This document shows, piece by piece, positions 24,945 to 33,338 of a stretch of DNA of 37,970 nt. The stretch is taken from contig CAZVUN010000014.1 of assembly GCA_964629975.1 (NCBI GenBank), forward strand, positions 1 to 37,970, in the 5' to 3' direction. Origin of the DNA: G020354085 sp964629975 (GTDB lineage: Bacteria > Pseudomonadota > Gammaproteobacteria > Acidiferrobacterales > Sulfurifustaceae). Below the pieces are notes generated by a model. The model had not been told where the DNA came from. It did not search any database and saw nothing but the letters and a program-made list of their open reading frames with translations. The position numbers were made by a program, and so were the translations under genes. Numbering within the stretch: position 1 is the first letter of the stretch; every line of letters starts with the position of its first letter.

Positions 24945-25136
24945 CTAGCGCAGCAGCGCGAACGCCCAGGCACTGAGGGCCACGCCGACCAGCAGCCCGG
25001 CCCAGGAGACCCAGTGCGGCACCTCGCGTCCCGCCACCTGCACGGGCACGTGACGCACGATGCGCAGCAGATGCAGCAGTGCCACGAACACGAAGAACAG
25101 CCCGGCGACCACGATGAACAGCTGTTGTGCGGACAT
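24945..25136 (-). CDS. 63-residue inner-membrane protein, two TM segments
   Basis: The ATG at 25136 starts MSAQQLFIVVAGLFFVFVAL, a first TM helix, followed by a basic/polar loop with HLLRIVRHVPVQVAGREVPH. A second TM helix runs from WVSWAGLLVGVALSAWAFAL to the end. I do not recognise a named family. It starts 10 bases after the stop of the periplasmic adaptor gene and ends 11 bases before acyP, so it is part of the operon. It is too small to be the missing transport pump but could be an accessory subunit. Confidence 0.75.
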   Translation of the reverse strand: MSAQQLFIVVAGLFFVFVALLHLLRIVRHVPVQVAGREVPHWVSWAGLLVGVALSAWAFALLR

Positions 25137-25146
25137 GCGGGGGCCC

Positions 25147-25920
25147 CTAGGGAAATTCGACGCGCGCGCCCTGGCCGGCGCGCAGCACGGCATCCGGCGC
25201 GCTGAATGCCACCACCACGGCGTAGCGTGGCTCCTTGCCGGCGTGCTCGGCGCTCGGTTCGAGACCGATCGACTGCACGCGCGCGGCATGGCGCTTGCCG
25301 TCGACCACCACGGCGACGCTCTGACCGGGTGCAAGCGTCTGCACCGTTGCCGCCGGCACGCGGGCGCTGGCGAGATACTCGCCATAGGCGGCCAGCACCA
25401 CGAGCGGGCGCGACTCGAGCGCGGCCACCACGCTCTGCCCGGGCTGCACGCGCATCTCGAGCACCCAGGCGTCGAACGGCGCGCTGATGCGGGCGCGCGA
25501 GAGCTCGTACTGCGCCTGCTTGAGGCGCGCGCGCGCCTCCTTGAGCGCGGCCTCGGCGCGCACCACCTTGAGTCGCGCGTTGTCGAGCTCCACGGTCGAG
25601 GCCATCTGCCGCTCGTAGATCTCCTTGGTGTGCCTGTGATCGCGCACCGCCTCGTCGTAGTCGGCGCCGGCCCGTGCCACCTGCCCCTGCGCGCGCTCGA
25701 GCGCCGCCTGAAACGGCGTATCATCGAGCGCCACCAGCACGGTGCCCGGCGCGACGCGCGCGCCGGCCTGTGCCCCGACCGTTGCCACCACGCCGGACAC
25801 CGGCACGCCGAGTTCCACACGGCGCGCGAACCCGAGGGTGGCGTCGAAGCCCCCGGCCGTCGCAACCAGTGGGCTCAGCCACAGCACCGCTGCCAGCAGC
25901 CGCCTGTGCAATCGCTTCAT
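25147..25920 (-). CDS. Periplasmic adaptor (HlyD/RND membrane-fusion type)
   Basis: The protein has 257 residues with an N-terminal signal (RLLAAVLWLSPLVATAGG), then a split lipoyl/biotinyl domain. The first half of that domain is GVVATVGAQAGARVAPGTVL and the second RISAPFDAWVLEMRVQPGQS. They flank an alpha-helical hairpin rich in Ala/Arg/Glu (about residues 75-140). A beta-barrel domain closes the protein. It is shorter than most adaptors (usually 350-400), with little or no membrane-proximal domain. The start overlaps the stop of the TolC-type gene by four bases (25917-25920), indicating coupling. No inner-membrane transporter is encoded next to it. Confidence 0.9.
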   Translation of the reverse strand: MKRLHRRLLAAVLWLSPLVATAGGFDATLGFARRVELGVPVSGVVATVGAQAGARVAPGTVLVALDDTPFQAALERAQGQVARAGADYDEAVRDHRHTKEIYERQMASTVELDNARLKVVRAEAALKEARARLKQAQYELSRARISAPFDAWVLEMRVQPGQSVVAALESRPLVVLAAYGEYLASARVPAATVQTLAPGQSVAVVVDGKRHAARVQSIGLEPSAEHAGKEPRYAVVVAFSAPDAVLRAGQGARVEFP

Positions 25921-27245
25921 GGTGCACGCTCCTTGGGTGCGGCCGGCAGCAGCCGGCCGGTCAATGCCTCGAGCCGCGCCCAGGCGAGCGCCAGCTCGAA
26001 GTCCGCCTGGGCGGCGAGAAACTGCGCCTCGGTCAGCCGCACCAGCGCGTCGCCGAGATTGGACTGAACCTCGAGCTCGTAGAGCGAGCGCGTGCGCTCG
26101 AGCGCGGCGTCGCGGTACGCCAGGCGCTGCTGCGCGGCGCTGCGCCGCACGCGCAGCGCCTCGATCTCCTGCACCAGGTCGAGCACGGCCTGCTGCAGCT
26201 CGTGCTCGGCCTTCTTGAGGCGCGCCTCGCGACGCGCGCGCTCCGCCACCGCGCGCGCGATCTCCGCCTGGGTCTCCCCGCCTTCGAGCACCGGGATACG
26301 CAGATTGAGCCCGACGCGCCAGTCGTTGCGCCCGAGGCCGCGCGCCTCGTTGTACTGCGCGACCTCGGCCTCGCCCGTGAGCACCGGCCGGCCGCGCGCC
26401 TGCGCAGCCGCCACCGCGCGCGCGGCGGCGTCCACCTCCTGGCGCAACGCGGCAAGCGTGGGGTTGGTGGCGAGCGCCTCGCGCAACAGCACCGCATACT
26501 CGGGCGCCTCGCGGTCGAGTCCGGTGAGCACCGGCGCCAGCAGCTCGCCCGGCAGCTGCTCGGGGCGATTGAGCGCGACGGCCAGTTGCAGGCGCGTGGC
26601 AGACTGGCGCTTGCCGCTGTCGGTGCGCGCGATCAGTGCCTCGCGGTAGTGATTCTCCGCCGCGAGCAACTCGACCTCGGACACCTGGCCGAGGGCGTGC
26701 CGCTCGCGGATGCGGTCGTAGGTGACATAACGGTGCGCCATGTCCTCGTTGTCCACGGCGTAGCGCAGGTCCGCGAGCAGCACATCGAAGTAGCGGCGCA
26801 TGATGGCGATGCGCCGGCGCTGGCGGCTGTCGGCGAACGCCGCCTCGCGGCTGGCGACCTCGGCGCTGGCGGCGGCCTCGAGCGCCGCCTGGCGGCCGAA
26901 ATCGAGCAGCTGCTTGGACAACAGCGCGCGGGCGCGGCTGTCATTGATATCCGGCCCGCCGGCGGCGGGCTGGGCGCGCTCCGGAATGAGCTCGGCGAAC
27001 AGGCGCGTGCCGGTGCGCGCCTGCGTCTCGAGCAATCGCGCCTGCGCGCGCTCGATCTCGGCCTGCGCCAGATCGAGATCGGGATGCGGCTCATCGGCCA
27101 GGGCCAGGGCCTGCTCGAGCGTGAGCGGGTTGGGGAGCGGCGGACGCTCCGCGGCGAGGACCGCCGCCGCGGCCGTGCCCAGCAGCAGGCCGCACGCCAG
27201 ATGGCGACCGACAGCGGCCCCTGCTCCCGTCGCGACACGGATCAT
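25917..27245 (-). CDS. TolC-family outer-membrane channel protein
   Basis: This 442-residue protein has a signal peptide (HLACGLLLGTAAAAVLAAE) and two repeated OEP domains of long coiled helices, with the pattern LTLEQALALADEPHPDLDLA at the start of the first and LREALATNPTLAALRQEVDA at the second. GRNDWRVGLNLRIPVLEGGE is the typical beta-strand region of the second repeat. It would form a trimeric outer-membrane tunnel working with the adaptor encoded immediately downstream. It follows the thioredoxin-fold gene by 45 bases in the same direction. Confidence 0.93.
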   Translation of the reverse strand: MIRVATGAGAAVGRHLACGLLLGTAAAAVLAAERPPLPNPLTLEQALALADEPHPDLDLAQAEIERAQARLLETQARTGTRLFAELIPERAQPAAGGPDINDSRARALLSKQLLDFGRQAALEAAASAEVASREAAFADSRQRRRIAIMRRYFDVLLADLRYAVDNEDMAHRYVTYDRIRERHALGQVSEVELLAAENHYREALIARTDSGKRQSATRLQLAVALNRPEQLPGELLAPVLTGLDREAPEYAVLLREALATNPTLAALRQEVDAAARAVAAAQARGRPVLTGEAEVAQYNEARGLGRNDWRVGLNLRIPVLEGGETQAEIARAVAERARREARLKKAEHELQQAVLDLVQEIEALRVRRSAAQQRLAYRDAALERTRSLYELEVQSNLGDALVRLTEAQFLAAQADFELALAWARLEALTGRLLPAAPKERAP

Positions 27246-27290
27246 GGACGCTATCTTACGACGGCGTGGCGCGCGTGCCGATCCGCTCGG

Positions 27291-27875
27291 TCACGGCGCG
27301 CGGCCGCCGCCCGCCTGCCGGCGTTCGCGCTTGTAGACCGTGAAGTTCTTGCCCTGATAGGCGCCGCTCGCCACGAACTCGCCGAGCCACAGGAACTCCT
27401 CGAGCGTCATGTTGGCGCCGACCGTGCGGTGCAGTGTTGCGCCGTTGGCACCGACGAACACGAACACCGGCGTGGCGCGCACGTTGTACGCCTTGAACGC
27501 AAAGTCCTTGACCGGCATCTCCCGGCCGGCGAAGTCGGTGATCGGCGTGCTGCCGTTCTTGTCGAGGTGCAGCGGGCGGAAGTGCTTGCGATAGTACTCC
27601 TGCACGCGCACCTGATTCATGATCGTGGCCTTCATCTTCGCGCACCACGGGCAGTCCTCGTCGTCGAACATGATGAACAGGCCCACCTTGCCCTCGGCCA
27701 ACGCGCCCTCGAGCTCCTCGCGCAGATTGCCAAAGCTCTGCTCGAAGAAGTGCGTCATGGCGTCGGCCGTGCCCGGCGCACCCGCGCCGGCCGGGGTGGC
27801 CGCCGGCACACTGGCCATCGGCGCCAGCACCGCCAGCAGCACGGCGGTGATTGTCCGTCTCACGGTGCGGTGCAT
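27291..27875 (-). CDS. Exported thioredoxin-fold protein, CPWC motif (SoxW-like)
   Basis: The product has 194 residues. A signal peptide (TITAVLLAVLAPMASVPAA) precedes a thioredoxin-like domain with KVGLFIMFDDEDCPWCAKMK, a redox-active CPWC pair, and the cis-proline strand VRATPVFVFVGANG. The long insert with YYRKHFRPLHLDKNGSTPIT and the C-terminal LEEFLWLGEFVASGAYQGKN resemble SoxW/thioredoxin_2-type periplasmic proteins that reduce disulphides or thiol intermediates. It lies 15 bases after the TlpA-like gene and 45 before the TolC-type gene. It may keep a component of the envelope export system reduced; this is inference from position. Confidence 0.85.
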   Translation of the reverse strand: MHRTVRRTITAVLLAVLAPMASVPAATPAGAGAPGTADAMTHFFEQSFGNLREELEGALAEGKVGLFIMFDDEDCPWCAKMKATIMNQVRVQEYYRKHFRPLHLDKNGSTPITDFAGREMPVKDFAFKAYNVRATPVFVFVGANGATLHRTVGANMTLEEFLWLGEFVASGAYQGKNFTVYKRERRQAGGGRAP

Positions 27876-27890
27876 GCGCGCGCCTGCGGT

Positions 27891-28400
27891 TCAGCCGGCC
27901 GACGCCTTGGGCTGCCTGGCCTTGAGCTGGCGCAACAGCTCCTCCATCTGGTCCTGGGTCACCGGCCCGACGCGCTGCGCGGACAGCTTGCCCTGCGGGG
28001 AGTAGACGTAGTAGGTCGGCGTACCGATGAACGTTCCGCCACCGAGCGCGGCCGCCACGTCCGGATCACCGATCAGGTTGGGGAAACTCAGGCCGTGGTC
28101 GTCGATGAAGGCGAGCGCCTTGGCGCGCCCGGATTCGGCATCGATCGACAGCCCCATCACGTGCGCATCGGCCTTCTTGTGCTCGTCATGGAAGAACGCC
28201 ATGTGATGGATCTCACGCCGGCACAGCGGGCAGTCCGCCGACCACACCGCAACCACCGTCCATTTGCCCTGGCCGATGAACTCATTGACGTTGCGGGTCT
28301 TGCCGTCCTGGTCCTTGAGCACGATGCTCGGGCCCGCCGCCCCTGCCACCAGGGGCAGCGCCACCAGCGCCACTGCGATCCACCTCAGATACCTCGTCAC
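27891..28400 (-). CDS. Exported TlpA-like thiol-disulphide protein, CPLC motif
   Basis: I start this at the GTG at 28400 because AGGAGG lies five bases upstream and a signal peptide follows immediately (TRYLRWIAVALVALPLVAGA), giving 169 residues. The AhpC/TSA-type thioredoxin fold shows VNEFIGQGKWTVVAVWSADC with the active site CPLC. VMGLSIDAESGRAKALAFID and the cis-Pro region GTFIGTPTYYVYSPQGKLSA follow. TlpA/ResA-like proteins reduce disulphides in the periplasm, for example in cytochrome c maturation. It is the first gene of the probable six-gene operon ending with acyP. The next gene also encodes a thioredoxin-fold protein, but the two are not close in sequence. Confidence 0.88.
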   Translation of the reverse strand: MTRYLRWIAVALVALPLVAGAAGPSIVLKDQDGKTRNVNEFIGQGKWTVVAVWSADCPLCRREIHHMAFFHDEHKKADAHVMGLSIDAESGRAKALAFIDDHGLSFPNLIGDPDVAAALGGGTFIGTPTYYVYSPQGKLSAQRVGPVTQDQMEELLRQLKARQPKASAG

Positions 28401-28692
28401 ATCGACCTCCTCTGCGCCGACTGCACGATTCAGGGCCGGCATTCTGCCACGGCGCCAGCGGCTTTGCCGCCACCGACCCCCTTTCCTTGGAGCCGCCAAC
28501 GGCGCAGAAATTCCCCGTGGCGCCCGCCAGCGGCCAGGCCCGCACCGCGTACGCACAGGCGGCAGCAGGCGCGAGAACAAGGCGATGAACGCCGCTGCGG
28601 GCCGCGCGGCGGCGAGATCATACAGGCTCACGATCACACGGCGTGCCGGCACCCGATCACGGCGCAGGCCGCACCTGACCGGTGGCGAAAAA

Positions 28693-28721
28693 TTGTAGGC
28701 CCGGTGGCGAGTGGCTACAAT
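28693..28721 (+). promoter_or_regulatory. Sigma-70-like promoter of the PilZ-like gene
   Basis: TTGTAG (28693-28698) and TACAAT (28716-28721) are 17 bases apart in the 364-base divergent region between the TlpA-like gene and the large plus-strand gene. The predicted start is near 28728, 37 bases before the ATG. The remainder of the spacer (28401-28692) shows no gene I can support, and I could not place the promoter of the minus-strand operon. Confidence 0.55.
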
Positions 28722-28764
28722 CGAATCGATTGCGCGCCGATTCCCTCGAGACCGCGGAGATCAC

Positions 28765-30396
28765 ATGGACCTGAAGCTCGCCGTGCCGGCCCTGTCGACA
28801 CGCGTGCTCACCGAGGTTGAGCTGCGACCTGCGAAGGTCGCCAAGTGGCTGGAGGACCTGCCGCTGCTCAACCTCGTCGAGACGAGCCGCAAGCTGTTCT
28901 CGACGCTGATGGTCTACAACCGCATCGAGATCGAGCCGCAACAGCGGCTCGCGCTGCTCGAGCTGTATCGCCCGGTGGTGCGCGACGTGTGCGCCGAGCT
29001 GCAGCGCCAGTTCGTCGGCCTGCCGCTGCCGCTGTCCGACAAGCACAAGTCGATCGCCGAGCAGGCCCGCCAGTTCCAGGTGGAGATGGCCTTCGGCTAC
29101 AAGCGCCTCGTGTTGCAGCCACCGGCGCTGGCCGCCGCGTCGGCCCGGCCGGGCCATGCCGAGCTGGCGCTGCCGATCCAGCGCGCGGTGCGCTACCTCA
29201 CCGGGGTGCATGCCTTGTCGTATCAGGCGTACTCGCCGTGCCCGAGCGGCACGTGGGAGGAGATCCACTCGCTCTACCGCCACGCCGAAACCCTCGGTGT
29301 GGCGACGCTCGAGGTCGCCGACGCGCTCAATCGCAGCCTGCCACTGAGCAGCGTGGCACACGCCTACAAGCAGGCCCTGCTGCTCGACCTCGCCAACCCG
29401 TATCACCTGCCGGCGCGCCAGATCGAGCGCATTCATCATTACCTCGACCGCTATGCCTCGTTGGCGGTGCTGACGGCGGCAACGGCGACCTTCGATCCAA
29501 CCTGCCAGTTTCTCATCGACCTGCTCGGCCAGAATGCCGGCATTGTCAACACCGGCGACACCGCGCTCGACGACCCGGGCCGCTACCGCCTGCTCAACAC
29601 GGTGGAGCTGGCGCGCACGATCCACACGCAGTGGACGGCCTTGCAGCGCGGGGAGACCCCGCCCGCCGACGGTGTCGACAGCGCGTTCTTCACCGAAGGC
29701 GGGCAGGAGCTGTTGTTTCGTCTCGCCAACGCCTGGGGTCTGCACCCGCGACGCACGTTTCGCCGCAGCAGCGCGCAGGAGGGCGAGCTCGAGGTCGCCA
29801 TCGGTATCGATGCCATCAATTACTGGCTGAACGGCGGGCGGCGCTTCGTCGTGAGCGCGGCCCAGGTCGGACCGATGCCGCAGCGCACCACCCTCGGACT
29901 GCACGAACCGAAGGCGGCCGACGACAGCACGACGCCCGAGCGTGAGTACTCGACCTGGCAGCTGCTCGATGAGGGTGCCGGCGGCCAGGCGCTGGTCAAG
30001 AAAGGCCTGATCACGACGCGGGTGCGCGTCGGCGACGTCGTGGCCACACGGCGCGCGGGCGGCACGTGGGAGATCGGCATCATCCGCTGGGTACGCAGCG
30101 CCAGCTCCTCGCACGCCGAGATCGGCACGCAACGCATCGCGCCCCATGCCGAGGCCTGCGTCGTCAAGACCTTCAACGAACGCAACGAGGAGAGCGATTT
30201 CCTGCCGGCGCTGCTGCTGCCGGAGATCGCGCCACTCAAGATCCCGCCCTCGCTCCTCACCCACCGTGGCGTGTACCGGCCGCGGCGCGAGATCTACATG
30301 GACAACGGCAGCCGGCTGTACCGGCTCGTCATCACGCAGCCAGTCGAAGTCACCGCCGCCTACGAGCGTTTCCAGTTCAGCCTGCTCGGCGCTTGA
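28765..30396 (+). CDS. Large conserved gammaproteobacterial protein with PilZ-like C-terminus
   Basis: From the ATG at 28765 (GGAG six bases upstream) the product has 543 residues and no signal peptide or TM segment. The N-terminal about 380 residues are helical (KWLEDLPLLNLVETSRKLFS, YRPVVRDVCAELQRQFVGLP, LAHTIHTQW-like segments) and contain FVGLPLPLSDKHKSIAEQAR. The C-terminus has a small beta-barrel-like region (GDVVATRRAGGTWEIGIIRW). Proteins of this layout are widely annotated as PilZ-domain proteins or, without good reason, molecular chaperones. I do not see canonical RxxxR and D/NxSxxG c-di-GMP motifs, so ligand binding is uncertain. Its last 20 bases overlap the convergent YihY gene. 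Confidence 0.6.
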   Translation: MDLKLAVPALSTRVLTEVELRPAKVAKWLEDLPLLNLVETSRKLFSTLMVYNRIEIEPQQRLALLELYRPVVRDVCAELQRQFVGLPLPLSDKHKSIAEQARQFQVEMAFGYKRLVLQPPALAAASARPGHAELALPIQRAVRYLTGVHALSYQAYSPCPSGTWEEIHSLYRHAETLGVATLEVADALNRSLPLSSVAHAYKQALLLDLANPYHLPARQIERIHHYLDRYASLAVLTAATATFDPTCQFLIDLLGQNAGIVNTGDTALDDPGRYRLLNTVELARTIHTQWTALQRGETPPADGVDSAFFTEGGQELLFRLANAWGLHPRRTFRRSSAQEGELEVAIGIDAINYWLNGGRRFVVSAAQVGPMPQRTTLGLHEPKAADDSTTPEREYSTWQLLDEGAGGQALVKKGLITTRVRVGDVVATRRAGGTWEIGIIRWVRSASSSHAEIGTQRIAPHAEACVVKTFNERNEESDFLPALLLPEIAPLKIPPSLLTHRGVYRPRREIYMDNGSRLYRLVITQPVEVTAAYERFQFSLLGA

Positions 30397-31270
30397 GCCG
30401 AGCGGCAGCGCGCCGGTGCGTGCCGGCGCGTGGCGGTGGCGGCGACGCGGCGCACGCGCCCCACTGCGGCAGCACCGCTGTCACCACCGCCCCGAGCAGG
30501 ATGACGAACCACGACAGGTACACCCACACCAGGAACACCGGCAGCACCGCGAGCGCACCGTATATGACGCGGTAGGTGTTCGATGACAACGCAAACCAGG
30601 CAAAGGCATGCTTGGTCACTTCGAACAGCGTGGCCGCGACAACGGCGCCGATGAGCGCGTGGCGCCAGCGCACGCGGTGGTTGGGCACCACCACGTACAT
30701 GAGCATGAAAGCCGCCACCTGGAAAGCGGTCGGGGCGGCCGTCAGCACGAAACCGCGCAGCCCTGCCGGCACACCGGGTCCGGCCACCAGCGGCAGCGTG
30801 AGCAGGTAGGAACTCACCGACAGGCCGAGCCCGATGAAAATCGGCCCGAGGGTCAACACCGCCCAGTAACCAAGGTAGCGATAGATGCGCTTGCGCGGCT
30901 CGGTCACGTGCCAGATGTCGTTGAAGGCGTGCTCAATCGTCGCCATGAGCATGAGGGCGGTGACGAGCAGGAACACCAGGCCCCAGGCGGTGAGGCGTCC
31001 GGCATTGGCCGCGAACTGCTGCAGATAGCCGCTCACCGCGTCGCCCGCCGCCGGCACGAAATTGCCGTAGATGAACGCCTGCACCGTCTCCATCCACGAC
31101 TGGAATACCGGAAACAGCGACAGCACCGCGAAACTCACCGTGGTGAGCGGCACGAGCGCAAGCAGCGTGGTGTAGGCGAGCTCCCCGGCCACGCGCGGGC
31201 AGCGGTCGGCATACACGCGCTGCGCTACGAGTTGCAGGAAGCGGCCGAGATGGCGAAGCGGTTCAGGCAT
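30377..31270 (-). CDS. YihY/BrkB-family inner-membrane protein
   Basis: This 297-residue polytopic protein has the family's N-terminal RVYADRCPRVAGELAYTTLL and LALVPLTTVSFAVLSLFPVF, a GWGLVFLLVTALMLMATIEH-type helix, and the conserved WVYLSWFVILLGAVVTAVLP near the C-terminus; about six TM helices are visible. The family was once called ribonuclease BN in error; its actual function is unknown. The last residues are Arg/Pro-rich. The 3' end overlaps the PilZ-like gene by 20 bases in convergent orientation. An intrinsic terminator (31339-31368) separates it from the LysM gene upstream, so it needs its own promoter in 31271-31338, which I could not identify. Confidence 0.93.
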   Translation of the reverse strand: MPEPLRHLGRFLQLVAQRVYADRCPRVAGELAYTTLLALVPLTTVSFAVLSLFPVFQSWMETVQAFIYGNFVPAAGDAVSGYLQQFAANAGRLTAWGLVFLLVTALMLMATIEHAFNDIWHVTEPRKRIYRYLGYWAVLTLGPIFIGLGLSVSSYLLTLPLVAGPGVPAGLRGFVLTAAPTAFQVAAFMLMYVVVPNHRVRWRHALIGAVVAATLFEVTKHAFAWFALSSNTYRVIYGALAVLPVFLVWVYLSWFVILLGAVVTAVLPQWGACAASPPPPRAGTHRRAAARLKRRAG

Positions 31271-31338
31271 GACCGTAACCGGGGGGGCCGCCTCACCGGC
31301 TGCTTGGCGGCGGGCCCCGGGTTGCCGACAAGTAAAGC

Positions 31339-31368
31339 AAAAAAAGGGCCCCCACGGGGGCCCTTTTT
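31339..31368. terminator. Bidirectional intrinsic terminator between LysM and YihY genes
   Basis: The stem GGGCCCCC (31346-31353) with GGGGGCCC (31356-31363) is flanked by seven A on the left and five T on the right. It therefore has a T-tract in both directions. It lies 20 bases past the stop of the minus-strand LysM gene and is its likely terminator. Confidence 0.95.
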
Positions 31369-31388
31369 ATGGTACGGCGCAGAGGCGA

Positions 31389-31838
31389 TTACTGCGCGAG
31401 GTAGCGCAGGTCGGACTCCTCGGTAACGCCTAGCTTCCACGCGCCGCGCGTCTTCGCATGCCGCACCGCGGCATCGATCTCGGCGCCCGAGGCGTTGCGG
31501 TTGATGGTGAACACCTGGCCCGGCTGAATCAGGTCGGCGTCCTTGATCTTGTCGCGATTGGCCTTGTAAATCAGCGGCCACTGGTACGGGTTGCCGTAGA
31601 TCATGGGCTTGCTCGAGATGCCCCAGAGGTGATCGCCGCGCACCACATTATAGGTATCGTCCGGCTTGCGCACTTCCTTCGGGGCCACCGGTGCCGGCTC
31701 CGGCTTGGGCTCCGGCTTGACCTCGGCGACGGCCGCTTTCTCTTCCTTCGCCGGCTCCTTGGCCGGCTCCGTGCTCGCGCAGCCCGCGAGGAACGCGGCG
31801 CCGCAGCACAAAACCAGGATCTTGTTAAACGCTGACAT
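31389..31838 (-). CDS. LysM-domain lipoprotein
   Basis: The ATG at 31838 follows GAGGAG 10 bases upstream. The 149-residue product has a lipoprotein signal (ILVLCCGAAFLAGC), a Lys/Glu/Pro linker (KPEPKPEPAPVAPKE) and one LysM domain: DTYNVVRGDHLWGISSKPMI through DADLIQPGQVFTINRN. It presumably binds peptidoglycan from the outer or inner membrane. The C-terminal 35 residues (AAVRHAKTRGAWKLGV) lie outside LysM. A promoter with a perfect -35 lies upstream, divergent from wrbA. Confidence 0.9.
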   Translation of the reverse strand: MSAFNKILVLCCGAAFLAGCASTEPAKEPAKEEKAAVAEVKPEPKPEPAPVAPKEVRKPDDTYNVVRGDHLWGISSKPMIYGNPYQWPLIYKANRDKIKDADLIQPGQVFTINRNASGAEIDAAVRHAKTRGAWKLGVTEESDLRYLAQ

Positions 31839-31891
31839 TCTTGGGGTTCTCCTCATGCGGGTTCGGGCAGTGCTCTGCCAGAGGCCGCGCA

Positions 31892-31921
31892 AAGTTAGCA
31901 CCCGGCCCGTTGGGGTGTCAA
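31892..31921 (-). promoter_or_regulatory. Promoter of the LysM lipoprotein gene
   Basis: On the minus strand TTGACA (31921-31916) is a perfect -35; TAACTT (31897-31892) follows after 18 bases as a weak -10. The divergent wrbA promoter (TTGGGG 31910-31915, TAATAT 31934-31939 on the plus strand) would overlap it, so the two genes may compete for polymerase. Confidence 0.5.
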
Positions 31922-31998
31922 GGAAAGTACGGTTAATATCGCGCTCGCCGCGCCTACTGGCCGGCGACCGCGCGCACGCGCAGCAACCACACCGACAC

Positions 31999-32601
31999 AT
32001 GCCTGACATCCTTATTCTTTACTACTCGCGGCACGGCGCGGTTGCGGACATGGCCAACCAGATCGCGCGCGGCGTCGAGAAAGTCGCGGGCATGCAGGCG
32101 CGGCTGCGCACGGTGCCGGAGGTCTCGCCCGACACCGAGGCGAGCGCCCCGGCGGTGCCGGCGCACGGCGCGCCCTACGCCACACTCGAGGACCTGCGCG
32201 AATGCGCCGGGCTCGCGCTCGGCAGTCCGACGCGCTTCGGCAACATGGCCGCGGCCCTCAAGCACTTCCTCGACGGCACCAGCCCGCTGTGGCTGTCGGC
32301 CGCCCTGGTGGGTAAACCGGCTGCCGTGTTCACCTCCTCCTCCACCCAGCACGGCGGACAGGAATCCACGCTGCTGTCGATGATGCTGCCCCTGCTGCAC
32401 CACGGTATGCTGATTGTGGGCCTGCCCTACACCGAGGCGGCGCTCACCCACACGCGCACCGGCGGCACCCCCTACGGGGCGAGCCACGTCGCCGGGGCGA
32501 ACAGCGACCAGCCGCTGTCGAGGGACGAGCAGTCCCTGTGCCAGGCGCTGGGCGAGCGCCTGGCGCGCACGGCGCACGCGCTGCAGCCGCGGGGCGCTTA
32601 G
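31999..32601 (+). CDS. wrbA: NAD(P)H:quinone oxidoreductase, WrbA-type flavodoxin
   Basis: From the ATG at 31999 the product has 200 residues. The FMN-binding loop is ILYYSRHGAVADMANQIARG and the second flavin loop GSPTRFGNMAAALKHFLDGT. AAVFTSSSTQHGGQESTLLS is the third, and HHGMLIVGLPYTEAALTHTR is typical of WrbA. It carries out two-electron quinone reduction in the cytoplasm. The ATG has no strong Shine-Dalgarno sequence. It is divergent from the LysM gene and overlaps the end of the convergent hda gene by four bases. Confidence 0.93.
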   Translation: MPDILILYYSRHGAVADMANQIARGVEKVAGMQARLRTVPEVSPDTEASAPAVPAHGAPYATLEDLRECAGLALGSPTRFGNMAAALKHFLDGTSPLWLSAALVGKPAAVFTSSSTQHGGQESTLLSMMLPLLHHGMLIVGLPYTEAALTHTRTGGTPYGASHVAGANSDQPLSRDEQSLCQALGERLARTAHALQPRGA

Positions 32602-33296
32602 CGCTCGAGACTGCGCACGAACGGAATGGTGATGCGCCGCTGCTGCGCGAGCGAGGCCCGATCGAGCCGCTCGAGCAGTTCGAACAGGGAATGCAGATCG
32701 CGCGCGTAGCGGCTCAGGATGTAGCGCGCCGCTTCTTCGCTCAACTCCAGGCCGCGGCGCGTGGCGCGCAGGCGCATGGCGGCGAGTTTCTCGTCGTCGC
32801 TCAAGGCCGGCAGCTGATAGACCGGACCCCAGCCGAGACGGCTGGCGAGATCCGGCAGGCGCAGTCCGAGATGCGCCGGCGCGCGCCGCGCCGCCACCAG
32901 CAGCATGCCGCCTGCGGCACGCAGCCGCTCGCTGAGCGCAAACAGCGCCGCCTCCCAGCGGGCGTCGCCCGCCACTGCCTCGAGGTCATCGAGGCACACC
33001 AGCGCGCTTGCCTCGCGGTTCTCGAGCAGCGCGGGCCCCAGGGCGCGGGCGTCGGCGAGCGGCACGTAGGCGGCGCTCAGGCCACACGCATGCGCCGCGC
33101 GGCAGGCGGCCTCAAGCAGGTGGGTGCGGCCGGTGCCCGGCTCGCCCCAGACGAAGAGCAGCGGCTCGCGCCGGCCGTCACCGGCGAGCGCAGCGAGCGC
33201 CGCCTGCAGGCGGTCGAGCAGCTCGCGATTGCGCCCTGGCCAGAAGTTCTCAAACGACGAGCCGTCGCGCAACCGCAGGTTGAGTGGCAGTTGCAT
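32598..33296 (-). CDS. hda: DnaA regulatory inactivator Hda
   Basis: From the ATG at 33296 the product has 232 residues and begins MQLPLNLRLRDGSSFENFWP, whose QLPLNL is the sliding-clamp-binding motif needed for regulatory inactivation of DnaA. The AAA+ domain has a Walker A GEPGTGRTHLLEAA with Arg in place of Lys, as is usual in Hda, and a Walker B ALVCLDDLEAV. ADLASRLGWG-like sensor/box regions (LPDLASRLGWGPVY) and the lid (SRYARDLHSLFELLERLDRA) follow. Hda with the DNA-loaded clamp stimulates ATP hydrolysis by DnaA. A GTG two codons upstream (33302) is an alternative start. The phosphatidyltransferase gene lies 42 bases upstream in the same direction. Confidence 0.95.
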   Translation of the reverse strand: MQLPLNLRLRDGSSFENFWPGRNRELLDRLQAALAALAGDGRREPLLFVWGEPGTGRTHLLEAACRAAHACGLSAAYVPLADARALGPALLENREASALVCLDDLEAVAGDARWEAALFALSERLRAAGGMLLVAARRAPAHLGLRLPDLASRLGWGPVYQLPALSDDEKLAAMRLRATRRGLELSEEAARYILSRYARDLHSLFELLERLDRASLAQQRRITIPFVRSLER

Positions 33297-33338
33297 GCTC
33301 ACGGCCGTGGCACCGGCGCCGGAGGCATGGCGCCTGCC

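Noticed and set aside
25674..28820. A 1048-codon plus-strand open frame across the efflux and thioredoxin genes
   Set aside because: It is antisense to four well-supported genes and its composition (Arg, Ala, His, Leu) is that of a GC-rich shadow frame.
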